Assembly: GCA_037349105.1 (NCBI GenBank)
Contig: JAYJMM010000032.1
Coordinates: 248,001-312,000, forward strand
Source: Limnomonas spitsbergensis
Taxonomy: Eukaryota; Chlorophyta; Chlorophyceae; Chlamydomonadales
Reading direction: 5' to 3'
Length of the DNA stretch: 64,000 nt
Shown: in pieces, positions 36,561-49,000 of the stretch
How positions within the stretch are numbered: the stretch's first letter is position 1
Layout of the letters: each line of letters starts with the position of its first letter
Translations under genes and position numbers: made by a program
Notes under the pieces: generated by a model
Seen by the model: the letters and a program-made list of their open reading frames with translations, nothing else
Databases searched by the model: none
Told to the model about the DNA's origin: nothing

Positions 36561-37006
36561 CCCGCCCATCAGGCGCAGCATTTGGCAGTTCTTGCGGTAT
36601 AAGGACCCCAGGCCGTCGAGGACCCGCAGCATAACCTGCATTCCCAGACAGGCCCCTCCCAGTGTCTGGACGAGGTGTCTGGAGGCCAGCTTGCAACTGC
36701 TGGATGCGGTTCACGAAGCTGTCTAGGCCCTCCAACGGATCCTTGGTGCGCTGTGGAAAGCGCTGAGGGTCTCGCTTCGTTGAGCGACCAGCGAGCCCAA
36801 TGCCTTCGCCTTAAGTCCGCCCATAACAGCTCTTAACGATATATCACCATATTTCGTAATAGGGAGTTTTCAAACAGAAAACAGTTTGACTCGAGTCTGT
36901 CGATGTCGTACATAGCCGGGGTACAGAGATGTCCTAGGACGCTCTTCGGACCAGATTCGGACGATTGTCCCCCCTGCATGATCGTATTTTAGTGCTTCAC
37001 ATATTC

Positions 37007-40000
37007 ATGATGTTTTCGAATAACGCAGCAGGCCCGCCCTCTACGGGGATGGGGGCGACGAGAGAGACAGCTTCCCTCGCCAACATAGCAGAGAAACTGG
37101 GTAGGAATCGTCATTGATAAGCGATTTCGATGGTCGGGAATAATGAGCGGGCACTGCAAATCTTTCATGATCGGCGACAGGTCATCCGCTGCCCGAGGTC
37201 AGGACACGGGCTCTCCAGAGCCTGGAATTCAAGCACAGGCACAATCTGCTTCAAGCAGATGACCTCCTTAAGGCAAGTGGTCATGCACGAGCGAGTAAAG
37301 GGAGGACATGATGCCAGCATTGACTCCATCTCCATGTCAGCACGCTGCCACAACTGTCCGCATGGCGCTGCATGATCGTTTTTGCCCCCGCATGCTCACC
37401 CTGACCCTATGTCGTGTGTCGCAGGATCGCACCATCATCCGCAGCCTTATCAGTGGGTATGGTCATGGGATGGGAAATAATGAAGGACCAGCTAATTTCC
37501 CTCGGATCTACTGTCCTCACGCCGGCCATGTGCTCTCCTCGAGTATTCATTGCCCGGTGCATGGCTGCAAAGTGCCTCACAGATCTAGAAACCAGCGGTT
37601 CTGAAATCCAGCAGATGGAAACAAACTAACGACCTGATTTGCGCAGGCTGCCTCAAGTGCAACAGCGGCATCCAGGCAGATGCCGCGGTGCTCCACCTGC
37701 TCTCAGAGCTGGCGGGGACGCCCCTGGTGGCCAGGCAGATGCTGCACCAGGGCCTCGAGGAGATGCTGAGCCTCCTCAGGGCGACAGGAAGCCCGGAGCT
37801 GCACCCCCTCATTGACAGGCTGATGGCTGCAGTGCATACGGCAGTGTCAAACTTCGGAGGAGGCCCGGTGCAGACATGGGCAGCAGCAGACCAGCGGCAG
37901 CAGCAGCAGCCGTCCATGGCAAGCAGCCAGCAGCCCTCCATAATGGCTTCGGTTCCAGGCGCTCCCGCCATGAGCATGGGCAGCACAGCAGGCCTTGCGC
38001 GCCCGCTGGAGCGCGAGTTCGCGCTGGCTGTGCGGACTCCGGCGTCGGCAGCGGCCGCAGCGCACCAGCGGTCCATCCTCGCCTCGACGGCCATGCCCAT
38101 GGTGCCATCCAACGGGTTTGCCTGGTCGCCTCCGAAACCAGGGACTTGTGGATGGGACGCCAGCTCAGCACCCAGGACGCAGGGTACGGCTGGTGAATGA
38201 TTCATAACACTGTTTACTTTGTGACCCTTCAGCCACATTTCAGCTACACACCGGCCTAGAGTCGGAGGCCGCCTGCCCGGGTGCATAGCACGCCATGCTG
38301 CCTGTGTCTCTGGCCGTCGGTCGGTCGATGTTGGGTCGAAAATCTGCTAAAAGCGACCTCCCTGCACCAAATCCACAACCTTAACCCCAGGCGGAGGCCT
38401 CACGACCTACCTAGACCCATAGCCTAAAACCTCAAACCGAACTGCCCGCAGGTTCCTATGCCACGTACGCCGGGATCCACACTCCCGACATCTCCTCGGC
38501 ATTTACCAGCCATGCGCACACCTGTTCCGCCATGCATGCCGGGGCGCATGCACCCTCTTCCGCATGGGCGCTACCCTCGACCGGCGCGTCGTCGGCGGCG
38601 GCGCAACACGCCACCGCCCGCCATAGCGCGCACTGCCAGCTCCCGACGACTCCATTGCGCATCTGCGGCTTGCAGGGACAGAGTCGGGAGAGGCACGCGG
38701 GAGCGGCAGTGGGGACGGGGCAGCAGCACCAGGCGCTCGGTGGTGAGTGACAGGTGACAGGGAGCTGGTCGCTTCTCCCCGGGTGCAAGTATGTAAGCTA
38801 CCCTCAAATACTAGAACCTATCGTCGTTCGCAATGGATGCCGGTCGTGAAAGCTTCTTTCTTGAGGGCGTTCTGATCATGCGAGTTCCAGTGCTTGTCTT
38901 TGTGTGTGCCTCAGACCCAGACCCAGGCCGTTGCTGCGCCACCTCTGAACGAGTGATCAGCCTTCTTCCAGTGGCCCAAGCAGGAACGTGGGGTGAACCC
39001 ATCTACCACAGCCCCCTGCCAATCTGCCATAGGCCGTTATGTAGCTGAATGGTAGCCGCAGCTCCCCCTGGGGAACGTTCCGCACGACATCGCAACATAT
39101 CCGTTTCTGAGGACCCACCTGTACACAACCATGTAGCACTGTGGATGTATTCGGCAGGTGCTCAGTAGTCAGTACTGCATGTTGGCCAGGGATCACACTT
39201 GCCAGGGGACAAAGTGTGACCACATGTCTGACCCTTTCATTAGGCATGCAACCCATGATGTTTGTTTACTACGCAACAGAAACCCCCTTCAGGGGTCGGC
39301 CAGGATACAACACCTTTGGGAACAACGGGGACCTGATTAGCGCCGTTGACCCAATCAGGAGTGCTTGCTGCACCAGTCGGCGGCCGCCAAAAGGTACTTG
39401 TGTACCTTTTATTTGAAGAGTGCGCATGCGGCATGCGGCTAATGGATGGGATATGAATAACTATGTGGCCTCTTGGCAGCATCGGCCTATGGTCATTGAA
39501 CCAGACAGCAGGTCCTGCTGCATCTGGCCCCAAGTATCCCCACGTCTGCAGGCAAGTAACGCAAGTAACCCTACGCAAGTAACCCCGCATCCGCAGGCAA
39601 GTAACGCAAACAACCCCACGTCCGCAGGCAAGTAGCGCAAGTAAACCCACGCACGTATCCCATGTCTGTGGGATCTGGTGTCTCTGAAATATTGCCGGAA
39701 CACCCTGAAATAAATCACCGTCACCTGTTTACGATGCGAAGCCCTTAAAGCTCTTTGCTGGGGGCGGCGGTTCAGAGCCCCAAACGTCACATGGAAGCTG
39801 TAGGTCTCATCATTCTAGGCCATCCTGTCGTCCGTCGGGCACTCAAAAAGCTCTCTGGGATGGGACTCTGTCTGCGTCAGCCTGGGTCAGTCGATTAGGA
39901 TGAGGGGGAGTGCCTGATAGGAAAGAGATGTGAAGAAGGAGGGGCCCTGGTCCACTCACAAACACACACACATACCGGTACCTTCTTGCACTCCACTGCC

Positions 40001-43000
40001 ATCTTGGTTCATACCATACAAAAGCCAGCGATTTCGCTCCTCCCTCTTCATCGCCACCTGCCCCCGCTTGCTCTGTTTCTGCAGGCTGCGGCAGGCCGGA
40101 TCCGCCAGACCTATACCTGTTATGAACTAGCATGGCTTAATTTTAGTTGAGGGACACTTAGGTGAACAAAGCTCGCCGCCTGCCCCCCTTTTCCTGCCTG
40201 TCCGGCAGATCGCAGCTGGCCAGATCCGGCAGATCTATATCCGTTATGTGGCTAATTTTTAGCTCAGGTACAATTCGGTGAACAAAGCTCGCCGCCTGCC
40301 CCCCTTTCCTTGTCGGCCCGGCAGATTGCAGCTGGCCAGATCCGGCAGATCTATATCCGGCTTCATCGTATCTGAGGAACACTTACATATAACACCGCTC
40401 ACCACCTGCCCCCTCTTCCTGTTTGCCCATCAGGTTTCGGTGGGCCAGATCCGGCAGATCTATATCCGGCAGATCCGGGGGGCGAGGCGGCGCTTCAACT
40501 GTTGCAGCTGCCTGATGCGGCGGATTGGATGTTGCAGCCGGTAGCCTGCAGTCCAGAGGATGATCAATACCTGTTTGAGCTGGTCATGAGGTGGGTGCGT
40601 GTTGGGCTGTTTGAACTGGGTATGCGACTATGCGGTGCGTGCATGCTTTGGCTGTGAAGTGTTAAAGTGTACACGTAGCCAGCCCCCACATCCTCATGCT
40701 GCTAGAGTGCTAGCCACCCCCCACTGACATGCAACTACCCCCATTCACCCAAAACCCTGGCTGCTAGTAATTCAGCTGGCCGAGGCTGTCGTCACGGCGA
40801 TTCCCCTAGATCACACAAGCTATTCGAAGGGTCCTTAAGGACAACCCTAAACGATATGGTACTAAAAGTATATTTTCCCGGCATCTTCAGAAGGCTCCGC
40901 TCACTGGCTGCCAAAGGCCCGATTGGGACCAAAACTTTACAGGCCAATGCCGTCCGACAGGCCCAAACAGCATAGCTAGCCACAACTGAGGCCTTTGGCT
41001 GTACGGAGGCCGGAGTGCAGCTGACAGGAAGCTGATTCAAGAGAAAAAACAAGCATTGGCCATACCTCACTGAAAAGGAAGCCCCTGATCTTGCCATGCT
41101 CTGTAAACCTGATCATTCTGGCCACTGTCTGGTCATGGAGCTGTTCATGGAGCTGGTCATGGACAGTGCCTTTTTATGGTCTCAGGCCCTTTACCGTATG
41201 CCCCCCCCCCAAAACACTAGCCCTGGAGCTGGTCATGCTCTGGGGACAGAGAACATGCTTTGCAGTGGCCTTATGGGCCTGTGTAACATCATCCACTTAA
41301 TAGGCAAAAGGGTGGTTGGGTTGACTCTGCAACCATTACCATCACCCTTCCTCATGGACTTGGTTGCCTCCTGTCACGTCCCTGCTGTCACCCTTCCACG
41401 AGGGAGGTGGGGCACCTGGCCCTGAGGACCATCACCCATTCAAAATGTGATGCGTTTGACTCAGCAACAAGTGCCATCACCCTCTCTAATGGACTTGGTT
41501 GACTCCTGTCACTTCCCTACCATCACTTCCCCACGAGGGAGGTGGAGCACCTGGCCCTGAGGACCACTACCCACTCAAAAGGTTATTTGCGGTTGGGTTG
41601 ACTCTGCAACCACCACCCTCACCCTCCCTAATAAGCACCACTCCCACAAGGGAGGTGCGGGCGCCTGGCCCTGGGGGCCATCACGGTGGAAACCAAGCGA
41701 GTGCAAGTGGACAGAGAGATAATCGGTTGATCAATTGTTGTACAAAGTGGTACAAAAAGTGTGGAAAACCTGTTGCCACACAATTCTGGCCAGTTTCAGA
41801 CCCCTGGCCGGCCTTGGCCACAAACCCAAATGTACCCCAGACTGGCAGAAGTCGGCTACTTGGTTGAACCCTGTTCATCCCCTTATTATGTGGTATGAAC
41901 GCCATGAGCCATTCCACACTTTGCTCACGCCACAACACTCACTTTCACACTGAGCATGCAGCCGCTTCCCTGGCTGCACGTCGAATCCCAGATCACATCC
42001 CTCTCCGTATTTGATCTCGTCGTACTTGCCGGAAGTGTGCTTTGCTCAAATTCGTGTGTCAGGATTAATCCTGAAACTTGAACCCTAAATCATGAATTTT
42101 ATACCCTGAACCCTAAACCATGGACCCTAAACCCTAACAAATTGTGTGGGGCACTTGTGGTGGCTCTTGACGTGGGCTACGTGCGTGATATGCCCTGCTT
42201 TGGTTTCGGTGCATGCAGGGCCCGATGTACGGATGACCCCAGGGTTTCTGGGCCTGCCCTGGCTGAGCTGGCGCACGCGGTGTCCGTCGACTTCCCAGCA
42301 GAGCTCATTGCAAAGCACCACAACATACTGGTGGGGAGACACACGGGCGGCTTTCTCGCCGTGTACTTTGTCAGGGGAGGGGGTCCTTAATAGAGGAGAC
42401 TGAGCAAAACGTGCGAGCTGAAGAGGACAAATGGGGTAGTGCATAGCTCTCGCCATCGCCCATCCCAAATCCGACCTTGCTCGCTGCATTTCAAATTTGA
42501 GGGATTACTGCATTGCAGGGGGAGTTGAAAAAGAGTGTACACAGGAAACATTTGGTGTTCCTACGCCCCCCCCCCCCTTTCACCTGAAGGTGAAAACCCC
42601 TAAACCCTAAACCCCAAACCCTAAACACTTAGGCGCCTCCTCCCCCCCCCCTCACCCCACACAGGCGCTTGCACATACTAAGATGCGCCGTGCTTCACCT
42701 TATCCTGAACCCTGGACTCTAACCTCTCAACCCGGAACTCTTACCTCTTAACACTAACCTATAAACCCTATAAACCCTCAACCCCGACCTATACAGCCCG
42801 AGCACTAAGCCTGAACCCAGACCTACAAACCCTGAACCCCAGCCCTTAAACCCTCAACTCCAACCTCTCAACCCCGATCACTAAACCCTGATCCCTTCAC
42901 CCTCACCGCAGGGCACCGCCCTAGCCATCCTTGGCGGGACGCCCCCACCCGACCCTGAGCTCACCGACCTCGCCGCGACTTTGCTCCTCAAGCTCCTTTT

Positions 43001-46000
43001 AGGCCTCAAACGCTCCCTGATGCTGAGCGCAGCCGGCCCGGCCTTCCTGAGCACCGCCTCGTCAGCCCGAGGCCAGCCAGCCTCCGCTCCCACGCTTCCG
43101 GATGGGATGGAGCTGCCGCGAGTTGAGGACCGCCGGCAGGCTTTGAGCGCAGCGGCAGCAGCTGCGGCCGCGGGGATCCGGGACGGGTTCTCCTCCGGCT
43201 TGCCACTGGCGGCGGCCGCAGCCGGCGGCGGCGTCCGGCAGCAGCAGGGGCGCCCGCTGGGCGCCGCGCTGCCGCAGCCACTCCCAGTTGTGCCGGAGGG
43301 GCAGCGGGGCGGGGCGGAGCTGGGGCGATTCTGTGAGGGCGTCGTCGACGTCACGTCGCTCGCCTTCTTTATTGCGGGCCAGGTGCGGGGAAGGGGCAGT
43401 GCGCAGGGCCCAGCCACACCCATAGCCACCCCCACAGCCAGCCCTACACCTGCCACACACACCACCCATTGCCCTTTCCCTGCATCACACCTGCAGCTCC
43501 CCCACTCACCCCCACTCACCCACAAGCACCCCCACTCACCCATGACCACCCCAACTCACCTGCACTCACCCACAGCCACCCCTACTCACCCCCACTCACC
43601 CACAACCACCCCAACACACCCCCACTCACCCCCACTTACCACAGCTATCCCTCACTCCTTTGTGTGCGGCAATGCAGGTGTTTGGATTGCTCCGGAACCC
43701 GGATCGCCAGTTCCAGCTCTTGCCCCTGGTGGAGGAGCTGCTGCCCCTGCTGTTGGTGACCCGGAAAGGTCCGCTGCAGGTCGTCACGGAGCAGGTATGA
43801 GTAAAATGAGTTTTGTGTTTCTGCTGTTGATTTGGTCCTTATTTTCATTATTAAGGCTTGTTTTATGTGAAGCATATATAAACCCTGAGCCCTACTGCTG
43901 CCCCCCACCCCCCCGACACTCCAATGCACACACTCTGAGAGAACCCTGCACTCTGAACCGTCAAAACTCGAAACCTCGACCCCAAACTCTTAGCCCTCCC
44001 ATACCGGTAACTCAGAAAACGCATTTCGAAACCCTAAATCCTGAACCCCCCACTCTCCCAGCACAAAACTCTATAATTGTAAACCCCCACAACTCTGAAA
44101 CCCCAAACTTAATACTCTGAAACCCCAAACCACAAATTCCAAAACCCTCTGCCAACCCCCCCAACCCTAAACCCTAAACCCCTCTGCCCCCGCAGCAAGT
44201 GTGTCGCTGGCGTCTGCTCCTCCTGCCTCTGTCTCAGTCCCTGGCAACTTGCATGGCCATCGCGCGATCGGAATGCCCCTCGCTGCTTCGCGCCCAGCTG
44301 GACGACGGAGCGCCTGCCTCCCCGCCCATCCTCAGCCTCGCCTCGGCCAACATACTGTGCCTCTTCGTGAGGTGAGGTGCTCCCAGCTTGATGGGTTGTC
44401 GTACCCGCGTCCCTGCCCATCCTCCGCCGAAGACCAACATGCTGCGCCGGTGTTGTGAGGAGAGGCAATTTTATAGGAGGTGAGATCCGTTTTGGGGTTG
44501 TCGCGCCAGCTAGATGACGGAGCGCTGGCGTCCCCGCTCATCCTCAGCCAAAGGCCAACATGCTGCGCCGGTGTTGTGAGGAGAGGCCTGTTGGTAGGCT
44601 GATGTCTTGCAACAAGCTGACCTAGTTCAGCTAGCCGCTACCAAGCCGCACATGCTGACCTCGTGAGGACAGGCGAAGTTGTGAGGTGAGATCCGTTTTT
44701 GCTGGTTGTTGCGCCAGCTAGACGAGGGAGCGCTTGCATCCCCGCCATCCTCAGCCTCGCCTCGGTCAACATACCATGCCTTGTGAGAACAGGCCTGTTG
44801 GTCTGTGTTGACGTCTTGTTGTGAGGCCAGGCTGATTTGTTGGGTGAGGCCTGTTCTGTTCTCTCACCCAACCCCACTGCCACTCCAGCTTTGTGACCCC
44901 TCGGACGTTGGGCGAAGCAGATGTGTTAGGCAAGGACGCCGGCGCCTGTAGCCTGCTGCCTTACCTCTACCCCCCCACCCTCGGCAAACAGGCTGCTCGC
45001 CTCCCTGCCCCCCGAGCTTAGCGACCCCTCGGTTGTTCCGCCGGGCGCAGCGGACGCGCTGGCTGCGCTGGCCAAGGACGCTGTAGCCTGTAGCCTGCTG
45101 CCTGCTGGCACGCTGGAGGTTGCCCTGTCGGTGCTGGTGCGGCTGCGGCCTGACGTGGCAGAGGCGATGCGGGCTGCCGGGGAGGCGGAGGCGGCGCTGG
45201 GCGAGGCGGGGAAGCTGGTCGCGGAGGTGAGGGGTGTGAGAGGCCCCCGTATACGTATCGAGGGAGAGGGGGGGGATTCAAATGGGGAACACAAGAAATG
45301 GGGAGACAAAATGAAATCATTAAGGTCTTTGGCAAGGCGAGGCGGGGAAGCTGGCCGTGGAGGTGAGAGGTGTGAAAGGTCCCCGTATACGTTTGCAGAG
45401 GGGGAGGGGGGAATTCAAACAGGGGGGGGAAATGAAATCAAAAGGGGAACAAAATGAAATCATTGAGGGTTTTGGAAAAGCGAGGCGGGGAGCGGGCTGT
45501 GGGGGTGAGTGGTGTGAGGCACCTGGCGTGGTGTAGGCACCTGCATACGTTTGCATACAGAGGATGGGGGGGGGAATAAATTCATAAGGGGAAACAAACC
45601 AAACCAAAAAAGGGATGCAGAATGAAATAAAGTGGGGAGGGGATGAAATCATCACCTCTCTTGGGAAGGCCCGGTGGGGATGCTGGCTGTGGTGGTGAGA
45701 GGTGTGAGAGGCACCTGTATACGTTAAGAAGGGGGGAGTGGGGGGCAATCAATCTTGAGTGTGATGCCACCGCCGCCGCACCTGCTGCCGCAGGAGCAGC
45801 AGCATCCACTCGCCTAGTTTCAACCCTGACCCCCCCCCTGTAACCCTCCAACTGCACGCTCTCTGACGCGCAGCTGCCTCACCTGCTGTCCGGCACCACC
45901 TCGCCCTCCGAGTGGCTTGCCCAGCTGCTGCGCGCCCTCCCTGCCCTGGAGCTGCCTGGAAGCTGCGCCCACGGGGAGGGCACGCTGTTGCAGGCCGCTC

Positions 46001-49000
46001 TCCGCGGCCTCGCCTACATCTGCTCCAATGGGGACGCACCCGCCGGGGAGGACCATCGGGAGGTGGAGACCAGGGCTCAGGTGTGCTTGCAGGGTGTTGG
46101 TGCCCTAGACCTTTGCCCTAAACCCTAAGCCGGGGAGGACCATCAGGAGGTGGAGAAGGGCTCAGGTGGGAGTGTGGGGTGCTGGTCCCCTGGACCCTTA
46201 CTCCAAACCCTGAATTGCCTGGTCACTAAAGCCTAAACCCTAAGCCAAGGACGACCAGCGGGATGTGGAAACGAGGGCTCAGTTGAGATTGTGGGACGTT
46301 TGATGCATCCGAAAACCTTAGCCCTGGGCCCTAAAACCTAGCCCTAAAACCTTAAACCTAACACCTTAGCCATAGGCCCTCTGGGGACACCTAGGTCAAA
46401 CGGTCTGTGTGCGCCGGCAGATGACGTATCAGTGCGTGGGTAATCATATCATGTCACGGCATAATGAGCCCCCCCCCTGCCCCTTTGCACATAATTGCAT
46501 GCCTCACCTTCAAACATGTGACTTCCTACCCTCCACCGTACTTTGCACTCATAGGGGACTTGAACGACTTTCTGCCTCCCCCCCCCCTTGCACACCTGCA
46601 TCTGCACACCTGCACCTGCACCTGACCCCCCCCCCCCCCGCACCCTGGCAGGAGGTGCTCATGTCCCCACACCCCTGCACCTGACCCCCTGACCCACTGA
46701 CCCCCTGCACCCTGGCAGGAGGTGCTCGTGTCCCTACACCCCTGCACCTGACACCCTGACCCCCCCTCCCTGCACCCTGGCAGTAGGTGCTGGTATCCCT
46801 ACACCCCTGCACCTGACCCCCTGACCCCCCCCCCCCGCACCCTGGCAGGAGGTGCTCGTGTCCCTACACCCCTGCACCTGACCCCCTGACCCCCCCCCTC
46901 CCCGCACCCTGGCAGGAGGTGCTCGTGTCCCTACACCCCTGCACCTGACCCCCTGACCCCCACCCCCTCCCCGCACCCTGGCAGGAGGTGCTCGTGTCCC
47001 TACACCCCTGCACCTGACCACTGACCCCCTGCACCCTGGCAGGAGGTGCTCGTGTCCCTACACCCCTGCACCTGACACCCTGACCCCCCCCTCCCTGCAC
47101 CCTGGCAGGAGGTGCTCGTGTCCCTACACCCCTGCACCTGACCCCCTGACCCCCCCTCCCTGCACCCTGGCAGGAGGTGCTCGTGTCCCTACACCCCTGC
47201 ACCTGACCCCCTGACCCCCTGCACCCTGGCAGGAGGTGCTCGTGTCCCTACACCCCTGCACCTGACCTCCTGACCCCCCCCTCCTTGCACCCTGGCAGGA
47301 GGTGCTGGTGTCCCTACACCCTCGCACCTGAACCCTTGAACCCTCCTTTCTCCCTGCACCCTGGCAGGAGGTGCTCGTGTCCCTACACCCCTGCACCTGA
47401 ACCTTTGAACCCTCCTTTCTCCCTGCACCCTGGCAGGAGGTGCTGGTGTCCCTGAAACCCTGAACTCCTGACCTCTCCCACTCTGCACCCTTTCAGGAGG
47501 TGCTCGTGTCCCCGCACTACTGAACCCCTGCACCTGAACCCCTACACCATACCTTCCCCCCCATTGCCACTCTGGCAGGAGGTGCTGGTGTCCTTGTTAG
47601 GACACCGACTTGCCAATGTGCAAATGTCAACATGCTCGCTGCTCGAGGAGCTCGTGGCCGAGGTGAGCGGAGTCAGTCCAGCGTACTGACAACCAGCAGC
47701 TTTTATTTAGTGCGCATGCGACCAGCTTCGATGGGCCGTTTGCCAAGCTGACATTCGGCAGCTTAAATTTGTGCGTTCTTGACCATGTTTGACGGGCTGA
47801 CCCGTTTTAGTGCGCACCAGACCCGTTTAAGTGCGCACCAGACCCGTTTTAGTGCGCACCAGACCCGTTTCAGTGCGCACCAGACCCGTTTAAGTGCGCA
47901 CCAGACCCATTTTAGTGCGCACCAGGCACGTTTAGTGCGCACCAGACCCGTTTTAGTGCGCACCAGACCCGTTTTAGTGCGCACCAGACCTGTTTAAGTG
48001 CGCACCATACCCGTTTTAGTGCGCACCATACCCGTTTTAGTGCGCACCAGACCCGTTTTAGTGCGCACCAGACCCGTTTAAGTGCACACCAGACCCGTTT
48101 TAGTGCGCACCAGGCACGTTTCAGTGCGCACCAGACCCGTTTTAGTGCGCACCAGACCCGTTTTAGTGCGCACCAGGCACGTTTTGGCAGGCCGCTGAGA
48201 AGCAGACGTCCTGCAGCCTTTATTCATTTAGTGCGCTCCAGGCCAGCCTCGACGGGCTGTACGCAAAGCTGACGTCCAGCTGCGTTTATTTATTGCGTTT
48301 ATATATTGCGCATGGGCCCAGGCCGCTGACAAGCTGTTGTCCAGCAGCATTTATTTATTGCGCAGCAGACCGCCGCTTTGGCAAGCCGCTGGGAGCCCCC
48401 CCTGGGCGAATGGGAAGCAAGGCTGGGCCGGCCTATGCCTTGACCTGCATTGATTAACGTTGCCTGGGTGAGAGTAATAAATGTAAAGAATAATTGTCGA
48501 TCGCCGCCGCATATTTAATTAATTGGTTTAAAGTGTAAACTTGATTTCAGGAGGGGGGCTACCTGAGAAAATTAGCTTTTTATTGGTTTTCAGACACGGA
48601 GCGCAATCAGGGTTAAAATATTACTTCTTGACCCCAAACCCTAGATCCGGATCTTGAGCAATTTTTAACCCTGAATCATAAAACCCTAACCCTAAACCTC
48701 CATCTGAGTGTCATAACCTTGAATACTGGCTCCCAGGCCCGTAGCTCGAGTCATCCCGAAGCCGCCAAGGTCGCTGAGCTGCTCGCATCGGACATCGTTA
48801 TGTCTCACCTTGTGGTGGTGGGGCTGGCGGACACCCGGCTCAGGGCGCAGGTGGCGCGAGTACTGCAGGGCCTGCTGCAGTGTGGAGGGACATGTGTGAA
48901 TACAGGTGGGGAAGAGATGGGGTGGGAGGGAGGGAGGTGCAGGTAGAGGGTGACAGGCGAGCATGGGCTGAGGGGCAGGCAGAGGGGGCAGAGGGGAAGG

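Noticed and set aside
37414..37629. Open frame reading AALSVGMVMGWEIMKDQL... as an ARM-like rotatin exon
   Set aside because: It looks helical, but its phase does not join exons 2 and 4. The alternative DRTIIRSLISGYG exon fits the phase and the family order better.
39244..39393. TETPFRGRPGYN text as the tail of the DHHC protein
   Set aside because: The DHHC gene already closes at 29944 with TTKD and a stop. The phase of this exon fits rotatin exons 5 and 7 exactly.
46449..47533. Tandem repeats that could be taken for a CRISPR array
   Set aside because: Unit spacing is irregular, the 'spacers' are themselves repeats, there are no cas genes, and the genome is intron-rich eukaryotic.
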